Positions 1 to 6,874 of a stretch of DNA of 10,966 bases are shown here, in pieces. The notes under the pieces are model-generated. The model had not been told where the DNA came from. It ran no database searches and saw only the letters and a program-made list of their open reading frames with translations. The DNA is taken from assembly GCA_001940645.1 (NCBI GenBank), contig MDVS01000062.1, forward strand, positions 1 through 10,966, given 5' to 3'. The DNA is from Candidatus Heimdallarchaeota archaeon LC_3 (GTDB lineage Archaea > Asgardarchaeota > Heimdallarchaeia > Hodarchaeales > LC-3). Numbering within the stretch: the stretch's first letter is position 1; every line of letters starts with the position of its first letter. A program made the position numbers and the translations under genes.

Positions 1-2
1 AA

Positions 3-470
3 ATTCATCGAAGAGCAACATTAACTCCTCAAGAAGCAGTACCAATAAAGAAAATCAGAAGAAAAACCCGATCGAAGATGTTAACTGGATATGGACTCCT
101 GATACAAACTTCTAATCAACCAGCAGGTATAGCACTTAGTTGGGAATCAACCTTTGATAATAAACCTGTTGGAGAACGTCCAGATATTCATGAGATCTAT
201 GCATTACTTATTCTTGTCCAAAAAGCCTTTCCAAATTTGTTTATAACTTCCAATCGAGCTGAACAATTTAATAGCGTCCACGATCGTGAAATCAATTATA
301 AAGGTTATAGATCTCCTGATAATGCAAATAGACACCTTAAATCGTGGATATTATTTAAATATCATAGCAAAGGTGTTGAACAATTTCTTTTAAGACAAAA
401 AATGATATTTCCTATGTCTATTATTCAAAATAGCTTTCATTTATCATTAAAAAAAGTTATATTTAAATAA
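3..470 (+). CDS. Unrecognised protein, 5' partial
   Basis: The first ATG in this frame is at 78, but the frame is open back to the window edge. Codons 3-77 give a basic stretch rich in Arg, Lys and Thr that looks like normal coding sequence, so the gene probably starts outside the window. The visible part is about 155 residues. After the ATG it has a mixed beta/alpha look, a GERPDIHEIY segment, an NRAEQFNSVHDREINYKGYR segment and a basic C-terminus ending KKVIFK. I see no signal peptide, membrane segment or catalytic motif that I can assign. A worn transposase or other mobile-element protein is possible because the frame sits at the edge of an accessory glycan region, but no DDE signature can be shown. 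It lies on the same strand as the sugar genes, 179 bases before the first of them, and is probably not part of their operon. That it is coding is moderately certain; its function is unknown. Confidence 0.55.
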   Translation: MHRRATLTPQEAVPIKKIRRKTRSKMLTGYGLLIQTSNQPAGIALSWESTFDNKPVGERPDIHEIYALLILVQKAFPNLFITSNRAEQFNSVHDREINYKGYRSPDNANRHLKSWILFKYHSKGVEQFLLRQKMIFPMSIIQNSFHLSLKKVIFK

Positions 471-489
471 GGGTAAATTTATTATCAAA

Positions 490-552
490 ATGACCTTACA
501 ACAATTTTCAGAATGTCTCGAAAATTCAAATCAACCTATTTATTTAGTTTAA
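490..552 (+). other. Very short reading frame (20 codons) in the leader gap
   Basis: Between the unknown frame and the first sugar gene lie 179 bases (471-649). They hold an ATG at 490 followed by 20 sense codons, ending with TAA at 552. The peptide ends NSNQPIYLV and has no recognisable family. It could be the remnant of a broken gene or chance. The rest of the gap, about 553-634, is very AT-rich and includes a TTTTTTATAG stretch near 583-592 that could be a promoter element for the downstream genes. No terminator hairpin is evident. Confidence 0.12.
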
Positions 553-636
553 CTTGGAATTATCAATATATTATGATTTATTTTTTATAGTTAAGATTTT
601 TCATTATATTAGGTAATTCAATATAAATAAAGATTT

Positions 637-640
637 GAGG
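637..640 (+). promoter_or_regulatory. Ribosome binding site deciding the TTG start at 650
   Basis: GAGG lies nine bases before a TTG at 650. An earlier in-frame TTG at 635 would overlap this site and add five residues in front of the first beta strand. The next Met codon falls after the nucleotide-binding loop, so it cannot be the start. The site therefore favours 650. The same TTGAGGATT string precedes pseI. Confidence 0.5.
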
Positions 641-649
641 ATTCATATT

Positions 650-1672
650 TTGACTAATGTACTGATTACTGGCGGAGCTGGTTATATAGGACAAATAATG
701 GCGCAGTATTTACTTGATAAAGGATTTGATGTTAAAATTCTGGATAATCTGCTGTATGACATACCTCCTCAGGTTGATTGCAAGTTCATTGAAGGAGATA
801 TTTTGAATTTCAATGAAGTAAAATCAGCAATGACCAATGTAGATCACGTCATACATTTAGCTGCAATAGCTAATGACCCTGCAACAGATTTAGATCCACG
901 TTTATCCCTTATGACAAATTTTGAATCTATTAAGATTATTAAAAAAGTTACACAGAAAGTTAATATTGATCGATTTATTTTTTCCTCTTCGTGTAGTGTT
1001 TATGGAGCAAAAGAAGAGGAAATTTCTCATGAAACTTCTGAAAAAAATCCAATTACTCTTTATGGAAAGTTAAAAGTTGATGTTGAAAATGAATTGCTAA
1101 ATTCTATTCATCAACAAAATTTCAATCCAATTATATTTCGTAATGCTACTGCATTCGGACTATCTCCTAGAACGCGTTTAGATTTATCGATTAATATTTT
1201 GACTCTACATGCTTTAAAAAGAAGAAAGTTCACAATTTTTGGAGGAAACCAGTGGAGACCATTTGTACACATTAAAGATATATCACACGCATTTTACTTA
1301 GGATTAACAAAACCTCTAGATTTAGTTAATCATAAAATATTCAATGTAGGATCAAAAGAGCTAAACTTTCAAATGAAATCTCTGGTTCCTCTGTTTAAAC
1401 AGCATTTTCCAGAAGCTGAAGGTGTTATTGATGAAGGATTGGTTGATAAACGTTCCTATAAAGTAAATTTTGATAAAATATCAACTGAACTTGGATTTAA
1501 GACCAATTATTCAATTGATTCCGGTATTGAGGAATTAAAAACTTCGGTTAAAGAAGGGAATTTTGAGGATTGGGAAACTAATACACAATATTATTGCGTA
1601 AAGCATTTGAAAAAAGTTGGTCCAAAAAAATTTCCAAATCTTTTTATGGGAGAAAAGATATATCCATTGTAA
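650..1672 (+). CDS. NAD(P)-dependent sugar-nucleotide epimerase/dehydratase (extended SDR)
   Basis: A cytoplasmic enzyme of the extended short-chain dehydrogenase family (GalE/RmlB/GDP-sugar epimerase type) that should act on a nucleotide-activated sugar. From the TTG start it has 340 residues, normal for the family. The Rossmann loop GGAGYIG is at residues 8-14. HLAAIAND (about 69-76) follows beta 4, SSSCSVYG (112-119) carries the catalytic Ser region, and the YGKLK motif supplies Tyr138 and Lys142. RNATAFG and QWRPFVHIKDI (about 201-211) are typical substrate-side motifs of NDP-sugar epimerases. It is not PseB: the SSDKAVNP/YGATK signature of inverting UDP-GlcNAc 4,6-dehydratases is absent. 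The start is supported by GAGG nine bases upstream. It is followed 23 bases later by an RmlD-like gene and then an RmlC-like gene, suggesting one operon for a deoxy- or modified hexose. The sugar and nucleotide cannot be read from the sequence. The family call is firm; specificity is open. Confidence 0.88.
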   Translation: MTNVLITGGAGYIGQIMAQYLLDKGFDVKILDNLLYDIPPQVDCKFIEGDILNFNEVKSAMTNVDHVIHLAAIANDPATDLDPRLSLMTNFESIKIIKKVTQKVNIDRFIFSSSCSVYGAKEEEISHETSEKNPITLYGKLKVDVENELLNSIHQQNFNPIIFRNATAFGLSPRTRLDLSINILTLHALKRRKFTIFGGNQWRPFVHIKDISHAFYLGLTKPLDLVNHKIFNVGSKELNFQMKSLVPLFKQHFPEAEGVIDEGLVDKRSYKVNFDKISTELGFKTNYSIDSGIEELKTSVKEGNFEDWETNTQYYCVKHLKKVGPKKFPNLFMGEKIYPL

Positions 1673-1695
1673 AAATTTCTTTTTGTGATTATTAT

Positions 1696-2604
1696 ATGGA
1701 GAAAATTGTAGTTATTGGCTCATCTGGTTTTGTTGGTACACATGTTACAGAATATCTATCAAAAAATTCTCAGTATGATACTAAATTAGGATTTTTCAAG
1801 AATAAGCCAAAAGAAGCAGCAAATTCGGTTTATATTGATATAACTGATAGAGAAAAAACAGAAGATACAATATTGAAATTGAACCCTGATATTATCCTAC
1901 ATCTAGCAGCAGAAGCGAATGTTGATAAATCGGAAATCCATCAACATAACACTTATTTAGTAAATACCAAGGGAACAAAGAATATAGTAGATTCAGCAAA
2001 GAAAATTAACGCTAAAGTGATAATGACTTCTACTGATTATGTATTTGAAGGAAAAAAAGAAATTATCTATAAAGAATCATCAAAGAAACATCCTGTTAAT
2101 ATAGAGGGCGATTCTAAAGCTCGAGCGGAAGAAGTATTAATTTCTTCAAGATTAGAAAGTTGGGCAATTTGCAGAATAAGTGTTCCATATGGCTGGCGTA
2201 AATTTGAATATCAAAAGTCGTTTCTAGACTGGGTTGTAACTTCCTGTTCAAAAGGAGAAGAAATATCATTAGTCAGTGACCAATACAACTGTCCCACTTC
2301 TTTAAATGAACTTTCTTTATATATCTATGAAATAATTAGACAAGATGGTCATGGAACTTACCATACCGTTGGACCTGAATATCTTTCTAGATACGAATTT
2401 GGATTGATAATAGCAGATGTATTTGATCTAGAAAAAAAATTAATAGCTCCTATTACTACTGAAGAATTAATTAAGAGGATACCTTCTTACAAAGCTCCAA
2501 GACCCTTTTACTGTAATTTAGAAGATACAAGGCTAGAAAAAGAGCTATCAGTTAATAAAAAATCAATTAAAGAAAACTTAGAAATTCTAAAGAATCAAAA
2601 ATAG
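1696..2604 (+). CDS. RmlD-like sugar-nucleotide reductase/SDR with altered active site
   Basis: Related to dTDP-4-dehydrorhamnose reductase (RmlD), which reduces a 4-keto sugar with NAD(P)H. From the ATG at 1696 it has 302 residues, close to the usual 280-300. The dinucleotide loop GSSGFVG spans residues 8-14. NPDIILHLAAEANVDKSE (63-80) is the usual RmlD strand-4 region, and TSTDYVFEG (111-119) is the RmlD hallmark. The catalytic YxxxK should follow at 137-141, but the sequence reads EGDSK: the Lys is kept and the Tyr is Glu. The frame can be extended to an ATG at 1594, but that start overlaps the preceding gene by 79 bases and adds 34 residues before the first beta strand, so 1696 is preferred. 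No clear ribosome binding site precedes it. It lies 14 bases before the RmlC-like gene. It may have changed substrate or lost reductase activity; an epimerase or a structural subunit is possible. Confidence 0.85.
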   Translation: MEKIVVIGSSGFVGTHVTEYLSKNSQYDTKLGFFKNKPKEAANSVYIDITDREKTEDTILKLNPDIILHLAAEANVDKSEIHQHNTYLVNTKGTKNIVDSAKKINAKVIMTSTDYVFEGKKEIIYKESSKKHPVNIEGDSKARAEEVLISSRLESWAICRISVPYGWRKFEYQKSFLDWVVTSCSKGEEISLVSDQYNCPTSLNELSLYIYEIIRQDGHGTYHTVGPEYLSRYEFGLIIADVFDLEKKLIAPITTEELIKRIPSYKAPRPFYCNLEDTRLEKELSVNKKSIKENLEILKNQK

Positions 2605-2618
2605 TTGAATGTGGTTAA

Positions 2619-3128
2619 ATGGCAAAAAGGTTTGAAAAAATCAATACAAAATTTGTTGATGCTTTTATTCTTAGACCTAAGGTATATGAGGATTTCAGAG
2701 GTTACTTTAAAGAAGTTTTCCGTCAAAATGAATTTAAAGAACTAGGGATAGAAGCTGAATTTGTTCAAGATAATATCTCTCACTCTGTGAAGCATGTTTT
2801 ACGAGGAATGCATTACGATAATAATGTTGATAAACTTGTTCAAGTTGTTCATGGTAAAACTTATCATGTGATCGTTGATATGAGGAAAATTTCTCCTACT
2901 TTTAAACAATGGCAGTCTTTTATACTTTCAGATGCAAATCATAATATGATTTTGGTTCCTAAGGGTTTTGCTAATGGTTTTCTCGTATTAAGTGACTTAG
3001 CTTGGGTTTTATATAAACAAGGAACATATTACACTGATAAAGGTAATACTATCCTTAAATGGAATGATCCTTCTATTGGAATCAAATGGCCAATTAAAAA
3101 TCCATCATTATCAGAACAGGATGCTTAA
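2619..3128 (+). CDS. dTDP-4-dehydrorhamnose 3,5-epimerase-like protein (RmlC family)
   Basis: A cupin-fold enzyme expected to epimerise C3 and/or C5 of a 4-keto-6-deoxy sugar nucleotide. At 169 residues it is slightly shorter than RmlC (about 180). Family motifs are present in order: EDFRGYFKE (24-32), QDNISHS (50-56), LRGMHYD (61-67) with the presumed catalytic base His65, KLVQVVHGK (72-80) with Lys72, VDMR (86-89), LYKQGTYYT (131-139) with Tyr132 and Tyr137/138, and WNDPSIGIKWP (148-158). The usual GFAHGF reads GFANGF, so the conserved His is Asn119, which also occurs in divergent members. The gene starts with ATG 14 bases after the RmlD-like gene and has no obvious ribosome binding site, so translational coupling is likely. 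Substrate could be a dTDP sugar other than the rhamnose precursor, or one of the 3- or 5-only epimerisations known in this family. Confidence 0.87.
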   Translation: MAKRFEKINTKFVDAFILRPKVYEDFRGYFKEVFRQNEFKELGIEAEFVQDNISHSVKHVLRGMHYDNNVDKLVQVVHGKTYHVIVDMRKISPTFKQWQSFILSDANHNMILVPKGFANGFLVLSDLAWVLYKQGTYYTDKGNTILKWNDPSIGIKWPIKNPSLSEQDA

Positions 3129-3215
3129 TCAACACAATATTTAAATAATCCAAGGATATCTCGTTTCAAAGTATTAGTTGAAATTTCAAACTTATTCGAA
3201 CAGAAAGGGATTAAT

Positions 3216-4250
3216 TTGAAAGTAATAGCTTCACCAGCATTTAATAATAAAAATAATCCCTATAATCCCCTCCTTTATTCAGAGATAAAAAAATTTGGTT
3301 TATTAGTTGAAGATTATTCTATTAGAAAAGTTTTATTTAACCGAATAAGTATTTGGCATCTTCATTGGCCAGATACCAATTTAAACAGGAAAAGTTTAAT
3401 CGAAGCTTTCTTTAAAACCTGTATTTTAATTTTTCTGATTGAATATTGTAAAATTCTTGGCACTAAATTAATTTGGACAGCTCATAATATCCAAGCACAT
3501 GAAAAACGTCATCAAACTTTAGAAAGAATCTTTTGGAAGTATTTTTTAAAACGACTTGATGGTGTAATTAATTTAAGCGCTATTGGAAAAAGAATGTTAA
3601 TCAAAAAACACCCAATCATTAAACAAAAACTGAATTATATTATTTATCATGGTCACTATCAATCAGCTTATCCTAACATTTATTCACGTTTAAAATCAAG
3701 AGAAAAATTAAATATTGATGATAAAAAAAGGGTGATTTTATTTTTAGGTCAGATTGCGAGATATAAAAACGTAGATAAATTAATTGAAATATTTAAAAGT
3801 ATAAAGGATAAAGAACTAGTCTTAATTATAGCAGGCAACCCTATTTATCCGGAATATGAAGAAGAAATTAAGAAAAGCGTTGAATCTGAGAAAAGGATCA
3901 AACTCTTTTTAAAATTCATTCGTAAGAATGAAATACAATTATTCTTCAATTCTGCTAATTTAGCAATTTTTCCTTTTACAAAAATATTTAATTCTGGCAG
4001 TGCAATTTTATCACTTTCATTCAATTGTCCTATATTAGTACCTAATATAGGATCAATGAAAGAGTTGCAAAATCTTTTCGGAGAAAGTTGGGTTAAGGTG
4101 TATAAAGATAATCTTAATGACAAAATTATTCTTGACTCAATAGAGTGGTCAATGAGGAATAATAAAAACGAATTACCAATTTATAAATTAAATTGGGATA
4201 AAATAGCTAAAAAAACAATAAACGCGTATATTAATATTTTAAATCAATAA
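3216..4250 (+). CDS. Glycosyltransferase, GT-B fold (GT4-like)
   Basis: Transfers a sugar from a nucleotide donor to a growing glycan on the cytoplasmic side. It has 344 residues. The N-terminal half shows NPYNPLLYSEIKK (14-26), HLHWPD (48-53) and WTAHN (87-91), with a hydrophobic helix near 66-82 that may touch the membrane. The C-terminal nucleotide-binding half begins with VILFLGQIARYKNVDKL (173-189), then LIIAGNP (203-209) and SGSAILSLSFNCPILVPNIGSMKEL in two parts (260-272 and 273-284). The last replaces the canonical E-x7-E of GT4 with an SGSA variant found in some exopolysaccharide transferases. The start is TTG, preceded five bases earlier by AAAGGGA. No other Met occurs before about residue 127, so an ATG start is excluded. 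The 87 bases after the RmlC stop are open in this same frame but contain no ATG, GTG or TTG. The substrate is unknown; it may use the product of the three upstream enzymes. Confidence 0.85.
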   Translation: MKVIASPAFNNKNNPYNPLLYSEIKKFGLLVEDYSIRKVLFNRISIWHLHWPDTNLNRKSLIEAFFKTCILIFLIEYCKILGTKLIWTAHNIQAHEKRHQTLERIFWKYFLKRLDGVINLSAIGKRMLIKKHPIIKQKLNYIIYHGHYQSAYPNIYSRLKSREKLNIDDKKRVILFLGQIARYKNVDKLIEIFKSIKDKELVLIIAGNPIYPEYEEEIKKSVESEKRIKLFLKFIRKNEIQLFFNSANLAIFPFTKIFNSGSAILSLSFNCPILVPNIGSMKELQNLFGESWVKVYKDNLNDKIILDSIEWSMRNNKNELPIYKLNWDKIAKKTINAYINILNQ

Positions 4251-4257
4251 ATTTATT

Positions 4258-4398
4258 ATGAATAACTACAACCAACTCTTCCACCTCCATCTGGCCTCCC
4301 AAAGATGGGAAAGAAGGGAAAATTTCTTGATAAAGTCAATTATAAAGCTTAATTTAGAATTACTGCAAAAAAGGGAGCTTTTCAGTTCCGTGCAATAA
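4258..4398 (+). CDS. Possible small protein or gene remnant (46 residues)
   Basis: An ATG seven bases after the glycosyltransferase stop opens a 46-codon frame ending at TAA 4396-4398. The product is basic and amphipathic, with several His, Arg, Leu and Gln residues (it includes HLHLASQRWERRENF), and has no family I recognise. Its first 20 codons are C-rich and unlike the neighbouring genes in base composition. There is no convincing ribosome binding site, though the position suggests coupling to the transferase. It could be a real small protein, a fragment of a deleted gene, or chance reading through a structured spacer. Confidence 0.2.
   Translation: MNNYNQLFHLHLASQRWERRENFLIKSIIKLNLELLQKRELFSSVQ
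4287..4310 (+). other. Overlapping GC-rich hairpins in the convergent spacer
   Basis: CCATCT (4287-4292) pairs perfectly with AGATGG (4303-4308) around a ten-base loop. TCCCA (4297-4301) pairs with TGGGA (4306-4310) around AAGA. The two share bases and exclude each other. They sit in a 60-base block with 28 G+C, well above the surroundings. No T-run follows directly on either strand, so a standard intrinsic terminator is not supported. Confidence 0.3.
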
Positions 4399-4474
4399 TA
4401 TTTGTAATTTATCCGTTTTAATTAAGCCTGATAGAGTCCAAAATCTTGAGAAAATTTTATTGAAGATTGAAAGA

Positions 4475-4504
4475 TTTTTTTTAATAATCTCCATAAAAGA
4501 GATT
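4475..4504 (+). terminator. Candidate terminator region (T8 run and 6-bp hairpin)
   Basis: Eight T on the + strand (4475-4482) lie beyond the glycosyltransferase and would suit archaeal-type poly-T termination of the left operon. Just after it AATCTC (4486-4491) pairs with GAGATT (4499-4504) around a seven-base loop, close to the pseC stop on the other strand. Neither has the hairpin-then-T layout of a classical bacterial terminator. Confidence 0.3.
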
Positions 4505-4527
4505 TAAAAGAAACATGAAAAGCAGTA

Positions 4528-5688
4528 TTATCTAGAAAGGAAATACTCTACGTGATCTTTTATTAAATCAATTTGAAATGTTTCCATTTTAGGAAAAAGA
4601 GGAAGAGTAATCAATCTTTTGTAAATATCTTCGGTTATTGGAAGAGTGTCATTAGAAAAATTATACTTTTTCTTATAATATGGATGATGATGAATTGGGA
4701 TATAATGAACATTAACACCTATATTATTTTCTCTTAAATAATTAAATAAATGATCCCGGCTATTTTTTTCTAAATCTTTTATTCTGATTACGAACAAATG
4801 CCAAGCATGATAAGTGGCAGCATCAATTGGAGGTAGATCGATTGATAGAGACTCTAGTACTTTGAAATAATAATTTGCTAAATAATTCCTTTTTTCTAAA
4901 AATTTAGGTAATTTTTTCAGCTGAACACGACCCAAAGCACATTGTATATCGGTAATACGATAATTGTAACCTAGATCTTTCATTTCATAATAATAAGAAC
5001 CTTTATTTCCAAATCTCTCCTGAGCATCTTTATTTATTCCATGATTTCGTAAAGAATTAATCTTTTTTGCGAACTCTTCGTCATCCGTTGTTACCATACC
5101 ACCTTCTCCAGTAGTCATTTGCTTTACTGGATGAAAACTAAACGTAGTTAAATTAGCAAGATTACCAACATAGTTTCCTTTATAACTAGCTCCTACAGAA
5201 TGTGCTGCATCCTCTATTAAATATAAATTATGGTTTTCCGTAATTTCTTTCAATTCATCAATAGGTGAAGGCAATCCAGCATAATCAACTGTTATTATTG
5301 CCTTAGTTTTTTTTGTAATAGCTTTTTCCACAGCCTGAGGATCTAATTGAAGTCGATTTTCGGATATATCAACGAAAACTGGTTTAGCTCCCTGAAATTC
5401 AACACAGTTAGCTGTGGCAGAAAATGAAAATGATGGAACTATAACTTCATCCCCTGGTTTTATTCCAAGAGTAAGAGTACAAAGATGCAATGCAGCTGTT
5501 CCATTACTACAAGCTATAGCATATTTGCTATTTGTGAATTTTGCGAATTCTTTCTCAAATAAACTAACTTCTTGTCCTCCGGTAATCCAATTAGATTCAA
5601 GCACTTTAACTACTGCGTTTTTTTCTTCATTTCCTAAACTGTGTAAGCCATAGGGTAAAAATTCGTCAAATTTTGGAGGTTTATTCAT
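4528..5688 (-). CDS. pseC: UDP-4-amino-4,6-dideoxy-N-acetyl-beta-L-altrosamine transaminase
   Basis: PLP enzyme of the DegT/DnrJ/EryC1/StrS family. PseC transfers an amino group from glutamate to C4 of the 4-keto sugar made by PseB, the second step to pseudaminic acid. It has 386 residues, the family's normal length. FLPYGLHSLGNEE (10-22) and SNWITGG (32-38) resemble the PseC N-terminus. SNGTAALHL (61-69) binds the PLP phosphate, IEDAAHS (158-164) supplies Asp160 for the pyridine nitrogen, and FSFHPVKQMTTGEGG (183-197) carries the Schiff-base Lys189. RNHGI and GYNYRITDIQCALG (240-253) are family signatures. The gene starts with ATG and stands alone on the - strand, divergent from pseI, with no clear ribosome binding site. 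Pathway assignment rests on the neighbouring pseI, pseH and pseG. By itself it could be taken for another sugar 4-aminotransferase such as a LegC or PglE type. Confidence 0.88.
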   Translation of the reverse strand: MNKPPKFDEFLPYGLHSLGNEEKNAVVKVLESNWITGGQEVSLFEKEFAKFTNSKYAIACSNGTAALHLCTLTLGIKPGDEVIVPSFSFSATANCVEFQGAKPVFVDISENRLQLDPQAVEKAITKKTKAIITVDYAGLPSPIDELKEITENHNLYLIEDAAHSVGASYKGNYVGNLANLTTFSFHPVKQMTTGEGGMVTTDDEEFAKKINSLRNHGINKDAQERFGNKGSYYYEMKDLGYNYRITDIQCALGRVQLKKLPKFLEKRNYLANYYFKVLESLSIDLPPIDAATYHAWHLFVIRIKDLEKNSRDHLFNYLRENNIGVNVHYIPIHHHPYYKKKYNFSNDTLPITEDIYKRLITLPLFPKMETFQIDLIKDHVEYFLSR

Positions 5689-5800
5689 AAAAGAATCACA
5701 TTTTCGAATTAAAAAAAATTTTACCTATTAGCAACTAACAAAATATTTTTAGAATAATCACTTAAGATCTGAAATTGTTTAAATGGTTGAGGATTATTAA
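5689..5800. promoter_or_regulatory. Divergent promoter region between pseC and pseI
   Basis: These 112 bases between two outward-facing starts must hold a promoter for each unless transcripts enter from far away. The region is very AT-rich, with A8 at 5711-5718, an AAAATATTTTT tract at 5740-5750 readable as a TATA-like box in either direction, and TAGAAT at 5750-5755, five of six bases of a bacterial -10. No good -35 box lies at normal spacing. Exact start points cannot be fixed by eye. Confidence 0.35.
5789..5792 (+). promoter_or_regulatory. Ribosome binding site of pseI
   Basis: GAGG lies eight bases before the ATG at 5801, within the string TTGAGGATT that also precedes the TTG start at 650. 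It supports the chosen start and ties the two halves of the window to one host translation system. Confidence 0.55.
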
Positions 5801-6853
5801 ATGCATTCCACATTTATTGAAATTAATGGTCGAAAAATAGGACCCGGTCATCCCGTCTATATAATTGCTGAAATGTCAGCAAATCATGGTCAGAATTTTG
5901 ACGAAGCTGTGAAAATCATTAAAGAAGCAAAAAATGCCGGTGCTGACGCAATTAAACTTCAAACTTACACTGCTGACACAATAACAATTGATTGTAACAA
6001 TGAGTATTTTTTAATCAAAAATACAATTTGGAAGGGAAAAAAATTATACGATCTTTATCAAGAAGCTTACACCCCTTGGGAATGGCAACCTAAGTTGAAA
6101 ACTATTGCTAATGATTTAGGAATGGATTTATTTTCAAGTCCGTTTGATTTTACTGCAATTAAATTTTTAGAAGAGATGAATGTTCCAGCATATAAAGTAG
6201 CTTCTTTTGAAAATGTTGATTTTCCCTTAATAAAACGAATTGCAAAAACTGGAAAACCTACAATCATATCCACAGGTATGGCTAGTCTATCTGAAATATC
6301 TGATGCGATGAAAACATTTTTTGACGCTGGTGGTAAGCAATTAGCTCTGCTCAAATGTACGAGTTCTTATCCAGCAAAACCAGAACAAGCAAATTTAAAA
6401 ACCATTCCTAACATGTATGATACATTTAAGGTTCCTATAGGGTTATCTGATCATACAATAGGAATAACCATTCCAGTGGCAGCAGTAACACTAGGAGCTT
6501 GTATTGTTGAGAAACATTTTACTTTATCACGTGCTAATGATGGACCTGATAGTAAATTTTCATTGGAACCTTCAGAGTTTAAAGAAATGGTTGATGCAGT
6601 GAGAACAGCAGAGAAATCACTAGGTTCAGTCACTTATAGTCCAGCTGGAAAAGAAACGAGTAGTAAAAACTTCAGACGCTCCTTATTTATCGTTCAAGAT
6701 GTTAAAAAAGGTGAGGAATTTACCACAGAGAACATTCGCTCTATTCGTCCTTCTGACGGATTACACACGAAATATTATGAATCAATAATTGGGAAAAAAT
6801 CAAGGAAAGATGTTTCACGTGGAACACCACTTAAATGGGATTTGATTGATTAA
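5801..6853 (+). CDS. pseI: Pseudaminic acid synthase
   Basis: Condenses 2,4-diacetamido-2,4,6-trideoxy-L-altrose with phosphoenolpyruvate to give pseudaminic acid, a nine-carbon sugar related to sialic acid. It has 350 residues: a NeuB-type TIM barrel followed by a SAF/antifreeze-like domain from about residue 290. The opening YIIAEMSANHG (20-30) is the PseI form; sialic and legionaminic acid synthases usually have GVNHNG here. Other PseI markers are DAIKLQTYTADTITID (49-64), TPWEW (91-95), SSPFD (112-116), KVASFE (132-137) and LKCTSSYPA (184-192). GLSDHT (214-219) and VEKHFTL (236-242) supply the metal ligands His218 and His239. In the C-terminal domain FRRSLF (291-296) and ENIRSIRP (310-317) include the arginine that reaches the neighbouring active site in NeuB dimers. 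The ATG start has GAGG at good spacing. pseH follows 21 bases later on the same strand, so the two are probably cotranscribed. This is the most certain pathway marker in the window. Confidence 0.95.
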   Translation: MHSTFIEINGRKIGPGHPVYIIAEMSANHGQNFDEAVKIIKEAKNAGADAIKLQTYTADTITIDCNNEYFLIKNTIWKGKKLYDLYQEAYTPWEWQPKLKTIANDLGMDLFSSPFDFTAIKFLEEMNVPAYKVASFENVDFPLIKRIAKTGKPTIISTGMASLSEISDAMKTFFDAGGKQLALLKCTSSYPAKPEQANLKTIPNMYDTFKVPIGLSDHTIGITIPVAAVTLGACIVEKHFTLSRANDGPDSKFSLEPSEFKEMVDAVRTAEKSLGSVTYSPAGKETSSKNFRRSLFIVQDVKKGEEFTTENIRSIRPSDGLHTKYYESIIGKKSRKDVSRGTPLKWDLID

Positions 6854-6874
6854 ATTACCAAAGTTGATTTAGAT

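Noticed and set aside
635..649. Earlier TTG start for the first SDR
   Set aside because: It overlaps the GAGG that best serves the TTG at 650 and adds residues before the first beta strand.
1594..1695. Upstream extension of the RmlD-like gene to an earlier ATG
   Set aside because: It would overlap the preceding gene and add a basic segment before the first Rossmann strand; the ATG at 1696 begins exactly at the strand.
3845..4123. Open frame on the - strand inside the glycosyltransferase
   Set aside because: Shadow of a well-supported gene; no motif or initiation signal of its own.
4293..4304. GGCCTCCCAAAG resembles a stretch of the primate Alu consensus, hinting at contamination
   Set aside because: The match is only about 12 bases; flanking bases do not follow Alu, so chance is the better explanation.
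5414..5653. Open frame on the + strand inside pseC
   Set aside because: Shadow frame opposite conserved PseC motifs.
6067..6633. Two open frames on the - strand inside pseI
   Set aside because: Shadow frames; pseI is unmistakable on the other strand.
5801..6853. Sialic (NeuB) or legionaminic (LegI) acid synthase
   Set aside because: The EMSANHG and QTYTADTITID motifs and the pseG/pseH/pseC neighbours point to PseI.
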